The translations under genes were made by a program, and so were the position numbers. From contig BPGW01000007.1 in assembly GCA_026003235.1 (NCBI GenBank), positions 62,001-126,000 of the forward strand: a DNA stretch of 64,000 nt, given 5' to 3'. Under the pieces are notes generated by a model. It ran no database searches. It was not told the origin of the DNA and saw only the letters and a list, made by a program, of their open reading frames with translations. Of this stretch, positions 43,897-52,968 are shown piece by piece (within the stretch, counting starts at the first letter, position 1; every line of letters begins with the position of its first letter). Source of the DNA: Bacteroidia bacterium (GTDB lineage Bacteria > Bacteroidota > Bacteroidia > SpSt-205).

Positions 43897-44391
43897 TCAG
43901 TTCAATCGCAGTTCGCTGGCCAGCTTTTCGGCGTAAGCTTGGGCCTTCTGCGGGTCCTGGAAGTGGTCCTCCAGAATGCGCTGGGCAATCTCAAGCGCCA
44001 GTTGCACGGCGTAGAGCCTCATCTCCTGCAGGAAGCGTTCCCGCTGCAGGTTGAGTTGCTGCTGGGCTCCCCATAGGATACCTTCCGCTTGTTTGCGGGC
44101 TTCGGCGCGAGCTTGTTCCAGTATCTCCTCCCGAAGCTTTTGGGCTTCGGCCAAGATGCGCTCCCGTTCCTGGGCCGCTTCAAGCTGGAGCTTTTCCTGT
44201 TGGGCCCGGAGGGCTTCCATTTCGGCGCGGGCTTTTTCGGCGGCAGCCAGCGCTTCCGCTATACGCTTTTCTCGGGCATCAAGAGCCTCCAGAATAGGCT
44301 TCCACGCATAACGGCGCAAAAGCCACACAAAAAAGCCGAAAATTATCGCGCTCCAGAAAAATAGCCCAAACTGCGGCAGTACGAGTTCCAT
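43897..44391 (-). CDS. atpF: F0 ATP synthase subunit b
   Basis: Peripheral stalk subunit. One N-terminal membrane helix (FFWSAIIFGFFVWLLRRY) is followed by KPILEALDAREKRIAEAL and a long charged coiled coil. 164 residues from ATG 44391, with TACCTTTG 9 bases upstream. atpB and atpE, which usually precede atpF, are absent; a divergent CHAT gene occupies that place. Confidence 0.95.
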   Translation of the reverse strand: MELVLPQFGLFFWSAIIFGFFVWLLRRYAWKPILEALDAREKRIAEALAAAEKARAEMEALRAQQEKLQLEAAQERERILAEAQKLREEILEQARAEARKQAEGILWGAQQQLNLQRERFLQEMRLYAVQLALEIAQRILEDHFQDPQKAQAYAEKLASELRLN

Positions 44392-44400
44392 AGGCCGGCG

Positions 44401-44408
44401 CAAAGGTA
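44401..44408 (-). promoter_or_regulatory. -7 promoter box for atpFHAG
   Basis: TACCTTTG on the minus strand, 9 bases before ATG 44391. Shows that these four genes form their own transcription unit. Confidence 0.7.
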
Positions 44409-44476
44409 CAGAAAATACCGGGCCAGCTACGAGGAAGGCCATGCAACCTTTTTGCCCGATTTGGCGTATAGAGAGA

Positions 44477-47400
44477 ATGCGCACTTCCTTTCTCCTTCTG
44501 GGGCTTGCGATAGGATGGGCTCAGGAGGCGCTGCGTGAAGCGGATTCGCTGGCCCTAAGGGGCTTTTACAAGCAAGCAGACTCGCTATACCGGCGTTTTT
44601 TTGGGGCTTCGGGGGCTTCGTTGCCGGTGGCGCAGGTAGGCGAGAGTGTACGACTGTGGGGGGAAAGCTGCATCGCGCTATGGGACTTTGGGCGTGCGGA
44701 GAGTTTGGCCGCTCTTTTGGCAGCGCAAGCGGCTCCATGGCAGCTGGCTGGCCATAACCTCTACGGAAACATCGCCTACAAAAAAGGTCAGCCCGATAGT
44801 GCCCAGGCTCACTGGGAAGCGGCCTTCTCTCTGCCTGCCTTTTCAACCCACCCCTATGCCCTGACGGCCAAAGCGAACCTGGCCACCCTCTTCATGGACT
44901 ACCCCGAAAAATGGCCCATAGCCGACTCGCTGCTCCAAGAGGTCCTCCAGAAACGAAGCCAAACCGTAGGCCCCCATCATCCCGACTACGCAGAAAGCCT
45001 CAACCAACTGGCGGTTCTCGCTTTCCTGTATGGCCACTTAGAGAAGTCAGATAGCCTTCTGCGGTACTTGCTGGCTTGGTACGCCGAACACCATACGCCC
45101 CTCTCGCTGGGCTATGTGCGCTGCCTGATCAGCCTCGGCAATGTCTACATAGAGAAGCAGGCTTGGGCTCAGGCCGAATCGCTTTTGACCCGCACCTGGC
45201 AGATAGATTCCAGCGCACAGCTTTTAGAGCTAAGTGAGCGCGTGATGCTGCTGCGCTCCTTAGGCCTGACCCACATGAACCAAGACCACCCCTCCCCAGC
45301 AGAATCCTACCTTCAATCTGCCCTCGCGCTGATTACCTCCTCCTCCCCTAACCTACCTACGCCAGAAGAGCTGCTGATCCGCAACGACTTAGCGATATTG
45401 TACCATACCTACCGCCGAACAGAAGAGGCCGCTTCCCTCTACGCCCAAATCCAAAATGGATGGGAAAAGTTAGGCCTCACGCAGCACCAAGAATACATCA
45501 ACGCCCTGAACAACCAGGCCGTGCTCCAAGATGAGCAAGGCCACACCAGCGAAGCCGAACGGCTTTACTTGCGCGCTCGCCTCCAGCTTGCTCCTACTTC
45601 CCCGCTCTATCTCAAGCAGACCCATAACCTCGCTGTCTTTTACCTGGATCATGGGCGCATAGCGGAAGGCGAAGCGCTCTTCACAGAATTTGGCCAGCGA
45701 TGGGAAGCCAGCGGCTTACCCCGCAGCTCGCCTTTCTACCAAAGCTATCTCAACTCCCTGGCTATACTCGCCAGAAGGAAAGGGGACTTAAGACGGGCAG
45801 ACAGCTTACGGAGGTATCTGATGAGGGAGGTTCAACGACCCGGCGTGGCCCTCACCCCCCACACCCTGACGCTGGTCTACAACTATGCCTCCCTCCTCCT
45901 TGAAACCGGCAGGCCCGATGCGGCAGACTCTTTACTGGGGTGGGCCCTTAGCCAAGCCACCTCTCGCGGATTTACCCAGGAAAAGCTGGCCATTCAGATA
46001 CTCCTCGGCAAGAGCCGGCAACAGCAAGGCCAGTACAAGGAAGCCCGCACCCTCTGGGAAAGCACCCTCGCCGCTTATGCGAGCCTTTTCCCTACACACC
46101 CCAACCGCTTCATGCTTACGGTAACCCTGACCCTCTTGTATGAGCAGCTGGGTGAAAAAGAAGCCGCCTTCACGCTGGCCTTGCAGGGCTTTGACTCCCT
46201 GCATGCGTTTATGGAGCGAGCGGCTCTGGGCTTGTCGGAAAAGACCCGACTGGGCCGCCTCGGGCAGCTGCACGAACTGGTTACCCTCCTCTTAAGCCTA
46301 TCCTTGCAAGCGCAAAAGGCCGATTGGATAGAGCTGGCCATGGAACGGTACCTGCGACAGTACGGGTTTCTCCTGCGTACGGCGGAGCGGTACCGGAACC
46401 TGGCTCTCCACCATCCCAACCCGGAGATCCCCCGCTTGTACCGCCGATGGCGAGATCTGCAGCAGCAACTGGCGCAGCATGTGAGCCTGACTGAGCTGAA
46501 TAGCACCCCCGAGCGGCTTCGGCTGCAAGCCGACTCCATAGAATCGGCGCTGGGGTCGGCGCTCGGCGTGTCGTTTCAACCTACCGCTCCCCCTACCCGG
46601 TCTGCCTTACAGGCCAGCCTCACCCGCCGAAAAGCCTGGCTCTTCTTCCTGCTTTTGCCGGACTCCCTCCAAGCTGGGAAAATCTCCGCTTACCGGTACT
46701 GGGCCGTCTGGTTAGGGCACGAAGGTACATGGCAATTTGTGCCTCTCATGCCCGAACGGGCTGCGCGCAGCGCTTACCTATCTTATACCGAGCGGTTGTA
46801 CGCCCAAGCCCCCGATGTAGAAAGTTATCATCGCTTCTGGGCGCCTATCCAGGCAGCCCTTCCTACCCACCTGCGCACCCTTTACCTGGTCCCTATCGGG
46901 TTGTACACCCTTATCGCTGTGGAAGGCCTCTCTCCAGACGGCCAGACGTACGTGGGCGACAAGTACCAAATCCATCGCAGACTCCGGCTCACGCCCGAAC
47001 CGTTGCCCTCCTCCCGACAAAAGCGAAAAGCCTTACTCATAGGCAATCCAGCGTATGGGAGCGCAGCACCTGGAGCTGTCCGGTCTCTCCCCCCTGGCCA
47101 CCGAAATGCCCCGCTATCGGGTCTGATGATACCCCCCCTGCCCGGCACAGCCACCGAAGTCCACACCATCGCAGCCAGGCTCCAAACCAAGCGGTTCTCC
47201 ACGATTGAGGTATGGACCGACAGCCAAGCCACCGAAAACGCTGTAAAAGCTTTGTCTTCTGCGCCGACTTACCTGCATTTTGCTACGCATGGGCTTTTTT
47301 TGGAGGGGGAAGCGCAACTTCCGCTTCTCAACAGCAGTCTTTTGCTGGCGGGGTGCAGCGGGTCGCTCGGCCCCGACGAAACAGAAGATGGCCTGCTGAC

Positions 47401-47716
47401 AGCCTTAGAAGTGGTAGGGCTTCCGCTTAGGGGATGCGAAGCGGTGGTTCTTTCTGCGTGCGAAACCGGTTTAGCCCACCTGATACAAGGCGAAGCGGTA
47501 TACGGGCTTTCTCGGGCTTTCCTGGAGGCGGGGGCTCGGCGGGTGCTGGTGGCGCTTTGGCGGGTAGACGACATGGCTACCCTTGCCCTCATGCAAGCGG
47601 CAACCCAACGGGGCGTGCCTACCCCCCGCTCCCTTCACCAAGCCCAACGAAAGCTCCGTAAAAACCCCCTATGGCGCCACCCCTATTACTGGGCAGGGTT
47701 CGTCTGGCAAGAGTGA
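44477..47716 (+). CDS. TPR-CHAT protein (caspase-like protease fold) with signal peptide
   Basis: 1079 residues from ATG 44477, beginning with a signal peptide (MRTSFLLLGLAIGWAQ). The first about 600 residues are TPR-like helical repeats (ALREADSLALRGFYKQADSL, SEAERLYLRARLQL, GEALFTEFGQRW). The C-terminal CHAT domain contains the catalytic His in YLHFATHGLFL and the catalytic Cys in VVLSACETG, followed by GARRVLVALWRVDD. Both dyad residues are present, so it should be an active protease. TPR-CHAT proteins are known from cytoplasmic defence and peptide-cutting systems. A version sent across the inner membrane would act in the periplasm or at the surface. The target is unknown. Confidence 0.88.
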   Translation: MRTSFLLLGLAIGWAQEALREADSLALRGFYKQADSLYRRFFGASGASLPVAQVGESVRLWGESCIALWDFGRAESLAALLAAQAAPWQLAGHNLYGNIAYKKGQPDSAQAHWEAAFSLPAFSTHPYALTAKANLATLFMDYPEKWPIADSLLQEVLQKRSQTVGPHHPDYAESLNQLAVLAFLYGHLEKSDSLLRYLLAWYAEHHTPLSLGYVRCLISLGNVYIEKQAWAQAESLLTRTWQIDSSAQLLELSERVMLLRSLGLTHMNQDHPSPAESYLQSALALITSSSPNLPTPEELLIRNDLAILYHTYRRTEEAASLYAQIQNGWEKLGLTQHQEYINALNNQAVLQDEQGHTSEAERLYLRARLQLAPTSPLYLKQTHNLAVFYLDHGRIAEGEALFTEFGQRWEASGLPRSSPFYQSYLNSLAILARRKGDLRRADSLRRYLMREVQRPGVALTPHTLTLVYNYASLLLETGRPDAADSLLGWALSQATSRGFTQEKLAIQILLGKSRQQQGQYKEARTLWESTLAAYASLFPTHPNRFMLTVTLTLLYEQLGEKEAAFTLALQGFDSLHAFMERAALGLSEKTRLGRLGQLHELVTLLLSLSLQAQKADWIELAMERYLRQYGFLLRTAERYRNLALHHPNPEIPRLYRRWRDLQQQLAQHVSLTELNSTPERLRLQADSIESALGSALGVSFQPTAPPTRSALQASLTRRKAWLFFLLLPDSLQAGKISAYRYWAVWLGHEGTWQFVPLMPERAARSAYLSYTERLYAQAPDVESYHRFWAPIQAALPTHLRTLYLVPIGLYTLIAVEGLSPDGQTYVGDKYQIHRRLRLTPEPLPSSRQKRKALLIGNPAYGSAAPGAVRSLPPGHRNAPLSGLMIPPLPGTATEVHTIAARLQTKRFSTIEVWTDSQATENAVKALSSAPTYLHFATHGLFLEGEAQLPLLNSSLLLAGCSGSLGPDETEDGLLTALEVVGLPLRGCEAVVLSACETGLAHLIQGEAVYGLSRAFLEAGARRVLVALWRVDDMATLALMQAATQRGVPTPRSLHQAQRKLRKNPLWRHPYYWAGFVWQE

Positions 47717-47733
47717 ATATCAGCCCTTTTACG

Positions 47734-47741
47734 TACCTTTG
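47734..47741 (+). promoter_or_regulatory. -7 promoter box for tRNA-Gly
   Basis: TACCTTTG, with 7 bases to the mature tRNA 5' end at 47749. Useful calibration, because here the transcript start must lie at or before the tRNA. Confidence 0.7.
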
Positions 47742-47748
47742 TCCCAGC

Positions 47749-47821
47749 GCGGGAGTAGCTCAGCTGGTAGAGCGTCAGCTTCCCAAGCTGAAGGTCGCGG
47801 GTTCGAAACCCGTCTCCCGCT
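47749..47821 (+). tRNA. tRNA-Gly (anticodon CCC)
   Basis: Cloverleaf read by eye. The acceptor GCGGGAG pairs with CTCCCGC, the D-arm region is AGCTCAGCTGGTAGAGC, and the anticodon stem TCAGC/GCTGA encloses the loop TTCCCAA (anticodon CCC, reading GGG). The T-arm is CGGGTTCGAAACCCG. 73 bases with discriminator T; the CCA end is not encoded. GGG is a plausible codon in this GC-rich genome. Confidence 0.95.
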
Positions 47822-47842
47822 CAACATGACCTTCCTTTCCTA

Positions 47843-49841
47843 ATGCCTACATCCGTGTGGCGGTGTGTCTTTTTCGTTGGGGTCCTTTGGGCCCAGACCT
47901 TGGAGGTCACCTACAAGGTGGAAGTTTCCACGGTAGCGGGCAGTGGCCGGGTAGGTTACCGAGGAGGGCCGGCGTTGGAAGCCGCTCTCAATCGCCCTAA
48001 CGGTATCACTGTCGCCAAAGATGGAACGGTGTACTTCTCCGACGATGACAACCACTGTGTACGCAAGGTCACCCCGGATGGGCAGGTCTTGCTGGTGGCC
48101 GGCCAGCCGCGCAGGGCCGGCTTCCAGGACGGCGACCAAGAAGAAGCGGCTTTCGCCAGCCCTCACGGCCTGACCTTAGACCCGGCCGGCAACCTATACG
48201 TGTGCGACTACCTCAACCACGCTATCCGCCGCATCTCCCCTCAGGGAGAAGTGACCACCTTCGCTGGAGGAAACGGCGGGGGCTTTGAGGACGGGCCGAG
48301 GCGCCAAGCTCAATTTCTCTATCCCATCGCCATCGTGCGCGACAGCAAAGGCAACCTGTGGGTGCTGGAATCCGGTAATCACGCCCTACGAAAAATCACC
48401 CCTCAGGGTCAGGTCATCACCGTAGCCGGGAACGGTCTGCCTGGCTACAAAGACGGCAAAGGCAGGGGAACCCAATTCAACTCGCCGGTGGGCCTGGCCA
48501 TAGACAAAAACGACAATCTCTATGTAGTGGATGCGGGAAACCGCTGCATCCGGAAAGATCACCCCCACGGGAGAAGTAACCACATTCGTCTCGCTCAACT
48601 TCCGGGGCTGGACGATCCGAGGAGAACTGGCGGGCGGTCTGAGCTTCTCCACCACGGGGGGAGGACACGGGGGCGGCGTAGCCGTGGACCCTGATGGAAA
48701 CCTCTATATCGCCGACGGCGGCCGCCACATCGTGTATCAGATCAACGCCGCCGAAAAAACCATAGAAATCCTCGCAGGCACCGGTCGCCCCGGCTGGATA
48801 GATGGAAACGGCAAGTATGCCCGCTTTTACGAGCCGGTAGAAATCTGTATAGGCGAGAAGCCCAATGTCTTTTACGTGTGCGACTACCGCAACGCAGCCA
48901 TCCGACGCATCACGATTGAGAAGCTGGAGAAGTACCGCAAACCCCAGCCGGTGGATACCCCTAAGGCGGAACCTAAGCCCCTCTCGCTCCAAGTAACTGT
49001 ACTTGAAGAGGAAAGCGGCCAGCCCATAGCCGAAGCGAAAGTGACCGTCACCGCGCCAGAAAAGACCCTAAGCCTTACCACCTCAGGCCAGGGAAAAGCT
49101 CAGGCCGAGCTACCTCCTGGCACCTACACGGTGACCCTTTCAGCTGCGAAGGAGGGCTACGAACCCACCCAGAAGAGCCTCAAAACTCAGGAAGGGGCCG
49201 CTCTCCGGGTAGAATTGCGCCTCAAGAAAAGCCCACCCCCCATACGCCCTTTTTACATTCGGGTGGTGGAAGAAAAGAGCAAAGCGCCCGTGGTGGGAGC
49301 CCGCGTCCAACTTATGTCGGGTTCTACCCTCGCCCAGAGCGGCACCACTTCAGCTGAAGGAATCTATCAGCCTACGGTATCAGGCACTTACATGGTGGAA
49401 GTGACCTCTAAAGGGTTTTTTCCTTTTGCGCAGCAGGTGGAAGTGCGGCCTGGTGACTCTCTGGTGGTCCCCCTCAAAAAAGCCGAAACTGGCGCTTTCC
49501 TTCGGGAGACACGGATTTACTTTGAGCCCAACAGTCCGGTGCTCAAACCCAGCTCGTATCCTGCCCTGGACCGGATAGCCGAATTCCTGAAGCAGAACCC
49601 CTCCATTCGGCTGCGGATTCATGGTCATACAGACATCGGTTCGCTGGAAGATCCCAAGCACAACCAGCGCCTGTCGGAAGACCGAGCCATCAATGTGCGG
49701 CAATACCTTATTCGGAAGGGCATCTCCCCGGATCGGCTTGAGGCGGTGGGTCATGGCAACACCCAGCCCATCGCCGACAACAGCACCCCCGAGGGGCGGG
49801 CCCTCAACCGCCGGGTAGAATTTGAAGTGATTTCGCCTTAA
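47843..49841 (+). CDS. NHL-repeat beta-propeller protein with C-terminal OmpA domain (frame broken by one indel)
   Basis: A signal peptide (TSVWRCVFFVGVLWAQ) leads to about five NHL repeats, such as LNRPNGITVAKDGTVYFSDD, ASPHGLTLDPAGNLYVCD and SPVGLAIDKNDNLYVVD, forming a propeller. Two carboxypeptidase-regulatory-like beta-sandwich domains follow (SLQVTVLEEESGQPIAEAKV and FYIRVVEEKSKAPVVGARV). The end is an OmpA peptidoglycan-binding domain (LRIHGHTDIGS). The frame shifts near 48553. Removing one base at CGGAAAGATC restores RKITPTGEVTTF and one protein of about 665 residues. It is likely an envelope-anchored protein tethered to peptidoglycan. The layout recalls T9SS PorE-type proteins but is not proof of that role. 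Confidence 0.8.
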
Positions 49842-51937
49842 TGCGTCCCACAACCTCTGCCCTCTTTGCCGTTTTGCTCCAAAAAGGCTCTAAGAAGTGG
49901 CGCTTCAGCCAGCTCCTGGAGAAGACCCGGCCCCTCTTGGACGAAGTAGCGCTGACGCTGGAACTGGAAGCGCTCGTCCAAGAAGGGTGGCTTCTCCGAG
50001 ATGCTAAGGGTCGCTATGCGCTGAATCTTCTGGGCCGTACCTTCCTCGGTACGGTGGAGACTCGGTACGAAGAAGCGTATGTGCTCTTGCCAGGCATAAA
50101 CCTGCGGGTGGTGCTGGGGGATCTTCGGCGGCTGAAGGTGCTACCAGGCGACCAAGTGGAAGTGGAAATTTATGCCCTCTATCCTGAGCAGGTGCTGGGG
50201 CGCCTCTTGCGAAAAGTGGCCCCTTCGTCTCGCACCTTTGTGGGAATAGTGGAGGAAGGGCGCAACCGACGCTTGTACGTCTCCCCTCAACAGCCTCCGC
50301 TGAGCATAGACTTCCAGCTTCCGAAGGGCACCCCGACGGACCTGATAGGCCAAAAGGTGGCGGTTCGGTTCGTCTCGTGGGGGCTCAAGTATCCCGTAGC
50401 CGAAGTCGTGCAGGTGCTGGGTACGCCGCGGCAGCATCAGACAGAAATGCACGCCATCGTGCTGGAATTTGGTCTGTCGGAAGCCTTCTCCCCAGAAGCG
50501 TTGGCCGAAGCGGAAGCCCTCCCAGCCACCATCCCCCCCGAAGAAGAAGCGCAACGCCATGACTTCCGGGATATCCCGACTTTCACCATAGACCCCGAAG
50601 ACGCCAAGGATTTTGACGATGCGCTCTCCCTTCGCAAGCTGCCTTCGGGGCTCTATGAGGTGGGGATCCACATTGCGGATGTGAGCTACTATGTGCGGCC
50701 TGACACCGCCTTAGATCGCGAAGCTTACGCTCGGGGTACCAGCGTCTACCTTGTAGACCGAACCTTGCCCATGCTCCCTCCTCGCCTTAGCGCCGACCTG
50801 TGCTCGCTCAAGCCCGACGAAGACCGCCTGGCCTTCTCGGTGGTGGCGCAGATGGATGCGCAAGCGCGAGTTCATTCGCTCTGGATGGGCCGCTCCATCA
50901 TTCGGAGTCGCCGGCGCTTCACCTACGAAGAAGCCCAAGCCGTACTGGAAAACGGCCAAGACCCCTGGGCAGACACCCTCCGCACCCTGAACGAGCTGGC
51001 CAAAAAACTTCACGCCAGCCGCATGAAAGAAGGAGGCATCCGCTTTGAGACAGAAGAGATTCGCTTCGTTTTAGACGAACAGTTCCGCCCCGTGCGCTTG
51101 TATGTGAAAGAACGCAAAGACGCCCATAAGCTGATTGAGGAATTTATGCTGCTGGCCAACCGGCAAGTAGCGCTTTTCCTGGCCCAGCAGAAAGACGTGC
51201 CGGCCATTTACCGGGTGCACGATCTGCCCAAACCCGAAAAAATCAAGGCCCTTCAGCTCTTTTTGGAAGGCTTCGGGTACCGGCTCGACGCCCGCAACGC
51301 CCGCTCGCTTACTCGGTCCCTAAACGAGCTCATAGACCAGATCGAGGGCCAACCGGAGGGTCATATCATCCAGGCTGTGGCCATTCGGAGCTTGCCCAAA
51401 GCCTTGTATACCATCCACAACATTGGCCATTATGGGCTGGGTTTTACGCATTACACCCACTTCACAAGCCCTATACGGCGGTATCCGGACCTGCTGACGC
51501 ATCGGATTCTGGCTGCCGTGCTGGAAGGCAAGCCCATCCTTTATGCCCATGCAAGCCACCTGGAAGAAGCCTGTCGCCACTGCTCGCTTCAAGAAAAACG
51601 CGCCGAACAGGCCGAACGCGCCTCTATCCGCTACAAACAACTGGAGTACCTGGCCCAGATGGAAGGCAAAACCCTGGAAGGCCTCATCGTGGGCATAGAG
51701 ACGTGGGGCCTCTATGTAGAACTTTCCGAAAGTCGCGCCGAGGGCTTGGTTTCCATCCGAACGCTGCCCCCTGACATCTACGAGCGAGACGAATACGGCC
51801 ACTCCCTCAAGGGACGCTACACCCGCAGACACTACCGCCTCGGCGATCCGGTCCTGGTACGGGTAGAAGGCATAGACTTTGATAGACGATTGGTAGATCT
51901 GAAGTTGGTGCTTCACCGAGGGGAACCGGTTGCTTAG
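49841..51937 (+). CDS. rnr: Ribonuclease R
   Basis: Processive 3'-5' exoribonuclease able to degrade structured RNA. The cold-shock-type domains (about 55-230) include FLGTVETRYEEAYVLLPG. The RNB catalytic centre is DPEDAKDFDDALSL with the four acidic residues. A C-terminal S1 domain follows (LEGLIVGIETWGLYVELSE). Length of 698 is normal. ATG 49841 shares a base with the preceding stop (TAATG). Confidence 0.95.
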   Translation: MRPTTSALFAVLLQKGSKKWRFSQLLEKTRPLLDEVALTLELEALVQEGWLLRDAKGRYALNLLGRTFLGTVETRYEEAYVLLPGINLRVVLGDLRRLKVLPGDQVEVEIYALYPEQVLGRLLRKVAPSSRTFVGIVEEGRNRRLYVSPQQPPLSIDFQLPKGTPTDLIGQKVAVRFVSWGLKYPVAEVVQVLGTPRQHQTEMHAIVLEFGLSEAFSPEALAEAEALPATIPPEEEAQRHDFRDIPTFTIDPEDAKDFDDALSLRKLPSGLYEVGIHIADVSYYVRPDTALDREAYARGTSVYLVDRTLPMLPPRLSADLCSLKPDEDRLAFSVVAQMDAQARVHSLWMGRSIIRSRRRFTYEEAQAVLENGQDPWADTLRTLNELAKKLHASRMKEGGIRFETEEIRFVLDEQFRPVRLYVKERKDAHKLIEEFMLLANRQVALFLAQQKDVPAIYRVHDLPKPEKIKALQLFLEGFGYRLDARNARSLTRSLNELIDQIEGQPEGHIIQAVAIRSLPKALYTIHNIGHYGLGFTHYTHFTSPIRRYPDLLTHRILAAVLEGKPILYAHASHLEEACRHCSLQEKRAEQAERASIRYKQLEYLAQMEGKTLEGLIVGIETWGLYVELSESRAEGLVSIRTLPPDIYERDEYGHSLKGRYTRRHYRLGDPVLVRVEGIDFDRRLVDLKLVLHRGEPVA

Positions 51938-51941
51938 CCCC

Positions 51942-51949
51942 TACCTTTG
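51942..51949 (+). promoter_or_regulatory. -7 promoter box for the polyprenyl synthase gene
   Basis: TACCTTTG on the plus strand, 4 bases before GTG 51954 and 4 bases after the rnr stop. Confidence 0.7.
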
Positions 51950-51953
51950 CGGC

Positions 51954-52898
51954 GTGTGGAACCTTTCAGCTTTTGAAGAGAGCCTGGCTGGCCTTCGGTG
52001 GCCCGAGCTGGGGGCTTGGGAAAAGTGGATGAAGTACGCCCTGGACGGAGGGGGCAAACGATTAAGGCCAGCTCTGGCCTGGGAAAGTTATCGCTTCTAC
52101 CAAGGAGAAAGCGCCTCCTGGGAAAAAGCCCTACCCCTCCTGCAAGCCATTGAACTCCTTCACACCTTCACGCTCGTACACGACGATGTGATGGATCGAT
52201 CGGCCTTGCGGCGAGGTCGGCCCACGCTCTACAAACAAACCGATGAGAACACCGCCATTCTCATTGGAGATGCGCTCCTTATTGCGGTATACCAGCGGCT
52301 GGCGCAAATGGATGTTCCTGAGACGAACCAGCTTGCCACCTGCCTTTCTCAGGCCGCTTTGCGGGTGTGCCATGGCCAATTGCAAGATCTGACGCTGGCC
52401 CAAACCCCTACGCCCCAGGTCTCTATGGAAGCCTACCTGACCATGATCACCGAAAAGACCGGAGCTCTCCTTGGCGCTGCGCTGGAAGCAGGAGCCCTGC
52501 TTGCCCAAGCCCCCATGTCAGAATGCCAACAACTACGCCACGCAGGCGAACTCCTGGGGCGATTCTTCCAGCTTCAGGACGATTACCTGGACGCTTTCGG
52601 AGAAGAAACGGGCAAAGTGCGAGGAGGCGATATTGCAGAGGGCAAAAAAACCTTCTTATGGCTCTGGGCCTGGGAAAAAGCTACCCCGCACGAAAAAAGT
52701 TTGCTGGAGGACCCTACCACACCCCCTGAAAAGCGACGCGAAATCGGGCTGAACCTGTATGATAGGTTAGCTCTACGCGAGCGTGGGCAAGCCTTCCTCC
52801 AAGCCGCCTACGAGGAATTCCTGCAGGCTCTTCAGGCCGTGCAAATGGGTAAGGTACTGCGCCAGATAGGAGAAAATTTGCGGCATCGTCAGCGATAG
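51954..52898 (+). CDS. Polyprenyl synthetase (farnesyl/geranylgeranyl diphosphate synthase type)
   Basis: Trans-prenyltransferase that elongates allylic diphosphates with isopentenyl diphosphate. The first Asp-rich motif is LVHDDVMDRS and the second is LQDDYLDAFGEETGK. GGKRLRPAL binds the diphosphate. About 314 residues. GTG 51954 is chosen because TACCTTTG lies 4 bases upstream; a start at 51930 would overlap rnr and put the box inside the gene. Chain length cannot be assigned firmly; the bulky residues before the first motif favour a short chain (C15-C20). Confidence 0.9.
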   Translation: MWNLSAFEESLAGLRWPELGAWEKWMKYALDGGGKRLRPALAWESYRFYQGESASWEKALPLLQAIELLHTFTLVHDDVMDRSALRRGRPTLYKQTDENTAILIGDALLIAVYQRLAQMDVPETNQLATCLSQAALRVCHGQLQDLTLAQTPTPQVSMEAYLTMITEKTGALLGAALEAGALLAQAPMSECQQLRHAGELLGRFFQLQDDYLDAFGEETGKVRGGDIAEGKKTFLWLWAWEKATPHEKSLLEDPTTPPEKRREIGLNLYDRLALRERGQAFLQAAYEEFLQALQAVQMGKVLRQIGENLRHRQR

Positions 52899-52913
52899 CC
52901 TCCTTAAAGCAGA

Positions 52914-52940
52914 AGGGGCGGATTTATTCCGCCCCTTTCT
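52914..52940. terminator. Bidirectional rho-independent terminator
   Basis: A perfect 10-bp stem AAGGGGCGGA / TCCGCCCCTT with loop TTTAT lies between the convergent prenyl synthase and gldK/J genes. A short T-rich tail follows on the plus strand. Confidence 0.8.
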
Positions 52941-52968
52941 ATAGTCCCCGAAATAAGTTCGGATCTTT

